NCBI GenBank assembly: GCA_038231615.1
Contig: JBBRLA010000410.1
Location: 1 to 7,799 of the forward strand
DNA from: JBBRLA01 sp038231615
Lineage (GTDB): Bacteria > Myxococcota_A > Polyangia > Palsa-1104 > JAEUJZ01
Direction: 5' to 3'
DNA length: 7,799 nucleotides
The position numbers and the translations under genes are program-made. Shown piece after piece: positions 6,965 through 7,799 of this stretch (positions are counted from its first letter, which is position 1; every line of letters begins with the position of its first letter). Below the pieces are notes generated by a model, which saw only the letters and a program-made list of their open reading frames with translations, did not search any database and was not told where the DNA came from.

Positions 6965-7375
6965 CTGTTTGCCCAAGGCTGAAATGGCGGGCACCATAGC
7001 AGACCTGGGGAGCAATTCCTTCATCGCGCCCGACAAAAAACTCACAGCGCCACCCGCTTGCGTTGAGCCCGGACGTTTCGGGCAAGTAGGCTCTTGTTTT
7101 ATGCAACGAGGCTTCGGCGCTGGGCATGAAGGCTTCGGCTGCCATGCAGCGAGGCTCTTGTTTTATGCAACGAGGCTTCGGCGCTGGGCAGGAAGGCTTT
7201 GGTGCTGGGCAGGGAGGCTCTTGTTTCATGTAGCGAGGCTTCGGCGCCATGCAGCGAGGCTCTGCCGCCATGCAACGAGGCTTTGCCTTACGGGACGAAA
7301 TCTGCTCATTCTGTGGGACAGAGAGGGAGGGGCGTGATGTCCTGTGAGGCAGCGCCGCCCGAGGGTGGACGGACG
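6965..7375. other. 411-base gene-free interval containing the 21-bp array
   Basis: I see no convincing gene here. Bases 6965-7088 should hold the aminopeptidase promoter and leader; no clear -35/-10 pair could be picked. Bases 7089-7298 are the tandem array listed separately. Bases 7299-7375 are the tail downstream of the coiled-coil gene; a 5-bp hairpin TCTGT-GGG-ACAGA at 7310-7322 is present but has no T-run and is not called a terminator. Several frames across the array are open on both strands, which is expected for a repeat whose unit is a multiple of three, and is not evidence of coding. Confidence 0.6.
7089..7298 (+). repeat. Tandem array of ten ~21-bp units
   Basis: Ten contiguous units each begin GGCT and most end CGA or GAA. 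They start at 7089, 7110, 7131, 7153, 7174, 7195, 7216, 7237, 7258 and 7279. Eight are exactly 21 bp, the third is 22 and the degenerate last is 20. Units 1 and 4 are identical and unit 7 differs at three bases; these share an AT-rich core (TCTTGTTTTATGCAA). The others carry a GC-rich core (TTCGGCGC). The AT-rich type thus recurs every third unit, a nested period of about 63 bp; 7089-7130 and 7153-7194 differ at one base in 42. There are no spacers, so it is not CRISPR. Twenty-one base pairs is two helical turns and seven codons, so serial protein-binding sites or a decayed heptad-repeat coding sequence are both possible. The array lies 125 bases upstream of the aminopeptidase start. Confidence 0.85.
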
Positions 7376-7756
7376 CTAGTTATTGGAGCCAGCGGGATCT
7401 TTCTTGCCGAGGTCGTGGCTGAGATCGGCGAGGATTTCTTTGTTTTCCAGCAGGTCCTTGAGGTGGACGCGGTCGCACTGAGTACTCCGCCCCATGTCCT
7501 CGACGTGCTCGCGCTCGCAGGGTGCTGGCGCCGGTGGGGCGGCGGACTCGGGCGCCGACTCAGGGAGGTGGTCAATCCCGTCGAGCAAGGCCCTTGCCTC
7601 CGCGCGCAGGCGATCGGCTTTGGCGTGCCGGCGATCGGCTTCGGCGCTGACAAGCCAATCCACGTTCTGGGTCAGGGCGTCCATCTTCTGGGTCAGGGCG
7701 TCCATCTTGCGCTCCAGGGACTCCTGGCGCTGCGCATGCGTCGGCGGCCATTTCAT
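7376..7756 (-). CDS. Small coiled-coil protein of unknown function
   Basis: I do not recognise a family. The 126-residue product has a strong predicted coiled coil at about 9-58: Leu14, Met18, Leu21, Met25, Leu28, Val32 and Leu35 fall at perfect 3-4 heptad spacing, built on a duplicated KMDALTQ. A charged helix (SAEADRRHAKADRLRAEAR) follows, then a Pro/Ala-rich linker near 64-80 and a C-terminal acidic-basic tail (HLKDLLENKEILADL). No signal peptide or membrane segment is seen. The ATG at 7756 lacks an obvious ribosome binding site. A TTG at 7765 is in frame, and the frame stays open to the window edge with plausible residues (EKSRLLTQALLATMKW), so the true start may lie outside and the gene may be 5' truncated. 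Such coiled coils often mediate oligomerisation; nothing here points to a specific partner. Confidence 0.6.
   Translation of the reverse strand: MKWPPTHAQRQESLERKMDALTQKMDALTQNVDWLVSAEADRRHAKADRLRAEARALLDGIDHLPESAPESAAPPAPAPCEREHVEDMGRSTQCDRVHLKDLLENKEILADLSHDLGKKDPAGSNN
7609..7650 (-). repeat. Imperfect 21-bp duplication inside the coiled-coil gene
   Basis: Bases 7609-7625 and 7630-7646 match at 16 of 17 positions at an offset of 21 bp; the remaining four bases of each unit differ. They encode two seven-residue ADR-type steps of the charged helix (AEADRRH, AKADRLR). The second copy contains GGCTTCGGCGCTG (7637-7649), also found in the nearby noncoding array. Confidence 0.6.
7667..7708 (-). 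repeat. Perfect 21-bp tandem duplication encoding the KMDALTQ heptad
   Basis: Bases 7667-7687 and 7688-7708 are identical 21-mers, with no synonymous differences. They encode two consecutive coiled-coil heptads; the next heptad (NVDWL) is a diverged third. Exact identity at the DNA level suggests a recent in-frame duplication that would lengthen the coil by one heptad without disturbing its register. Confidence 0.75.
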
Positions 7757-7799
7757 CGTGGCCAAGAGGGCTTGAGTCAGCAGACGGGACTTCTCTGCG

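Noticed and set aside
7110..7122. UUCG tetraloop hairpins in the array units
   Set aside because: CTTCGG is present in the GC-rich units, but the flanks allow only two base pairs, too few for a stable hairpin.
5937..7271. Minus-strand open frame of about 444 codons running from the 21-bp array into the aminopeptidase
   Set aside because: Most of it is the wrong frame of the M1 gene, and its start is repeat-derived Cys/Pro heptads. It is open because of base composition and the multiple-of-three repeat unit.
7089..7298. CRISPR array
   Set aside because: Units are contiguous 21-mers with no unique spacers, and no cas genes are in view.
7089..7298. Plasmid or phage iteron-type origin
   Set aside because: Unit length would fit, but the copies are diverged and there is no replication initiator gene or DnaA-box cluster nearby.

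Overview
The window is high-GC bacterial DNA with short gaps and mixed strands. Protein style suggests a myxobacterium or a related member of the former Deltaproteobacteria: a myxobacterial-looking B12-type radical SAM protein, a lipoprotein M1 aminopeptidase with a proline-rich linker, and G/C-ending codons. This assignment rests on family resemblance from memory, not on a search.

Layout: (1) bases 1-1069, minus strand, carry most of a B12-binding-type radical SAM enzyme cut by the left edge just after its iron-sulfur cysteine motif. (2) Divergent from it, 1211-2086 plus strand, is a PlsC-type lysophospholipid acyltransferase whose start codon directly abuts a perfect 10-bp inverted repeat. 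(3) After a relatively AT-rich gap with a second small hairpin comes a plus-strand pair: a sodium:solute symporter (SSS family, 2249-3982) and, 23 bases later with a good ribosome binding site, a 74-residue two-helix membrane protein (4006-4230), probably an accessory partner. (4) Converging on that pair with only 7 bases between stop codons is a 908-residue M1-family zinc aminopeptidase (4238-6964, minus), predicted to be a lipoprotein. (5) The 411 bases 6965-7375 hold no credible gene but contain a ten-copy array of 21-bp units (7089-7298) with an apparent nested 63-bp pattern. (6) At the right edge, minus strand, is a small coiled-coil protein of unknown function (7376-7756, possibly longer), which itself contains 21-bp internal repeats encoding heptads.

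The genes do not form an obvious single pathway. The symporter and its small neighbour are likely co-transcribed. The aminopeptidase could supply peptides or amino acids outside the cytoplasm, and a sodium symporter could take up small solutes, but the two are on opposite strands, so a functional link is only a guess. The most unusual element is the 21-bp array. No complete known defence, mobile or biosynthetic system is visible.
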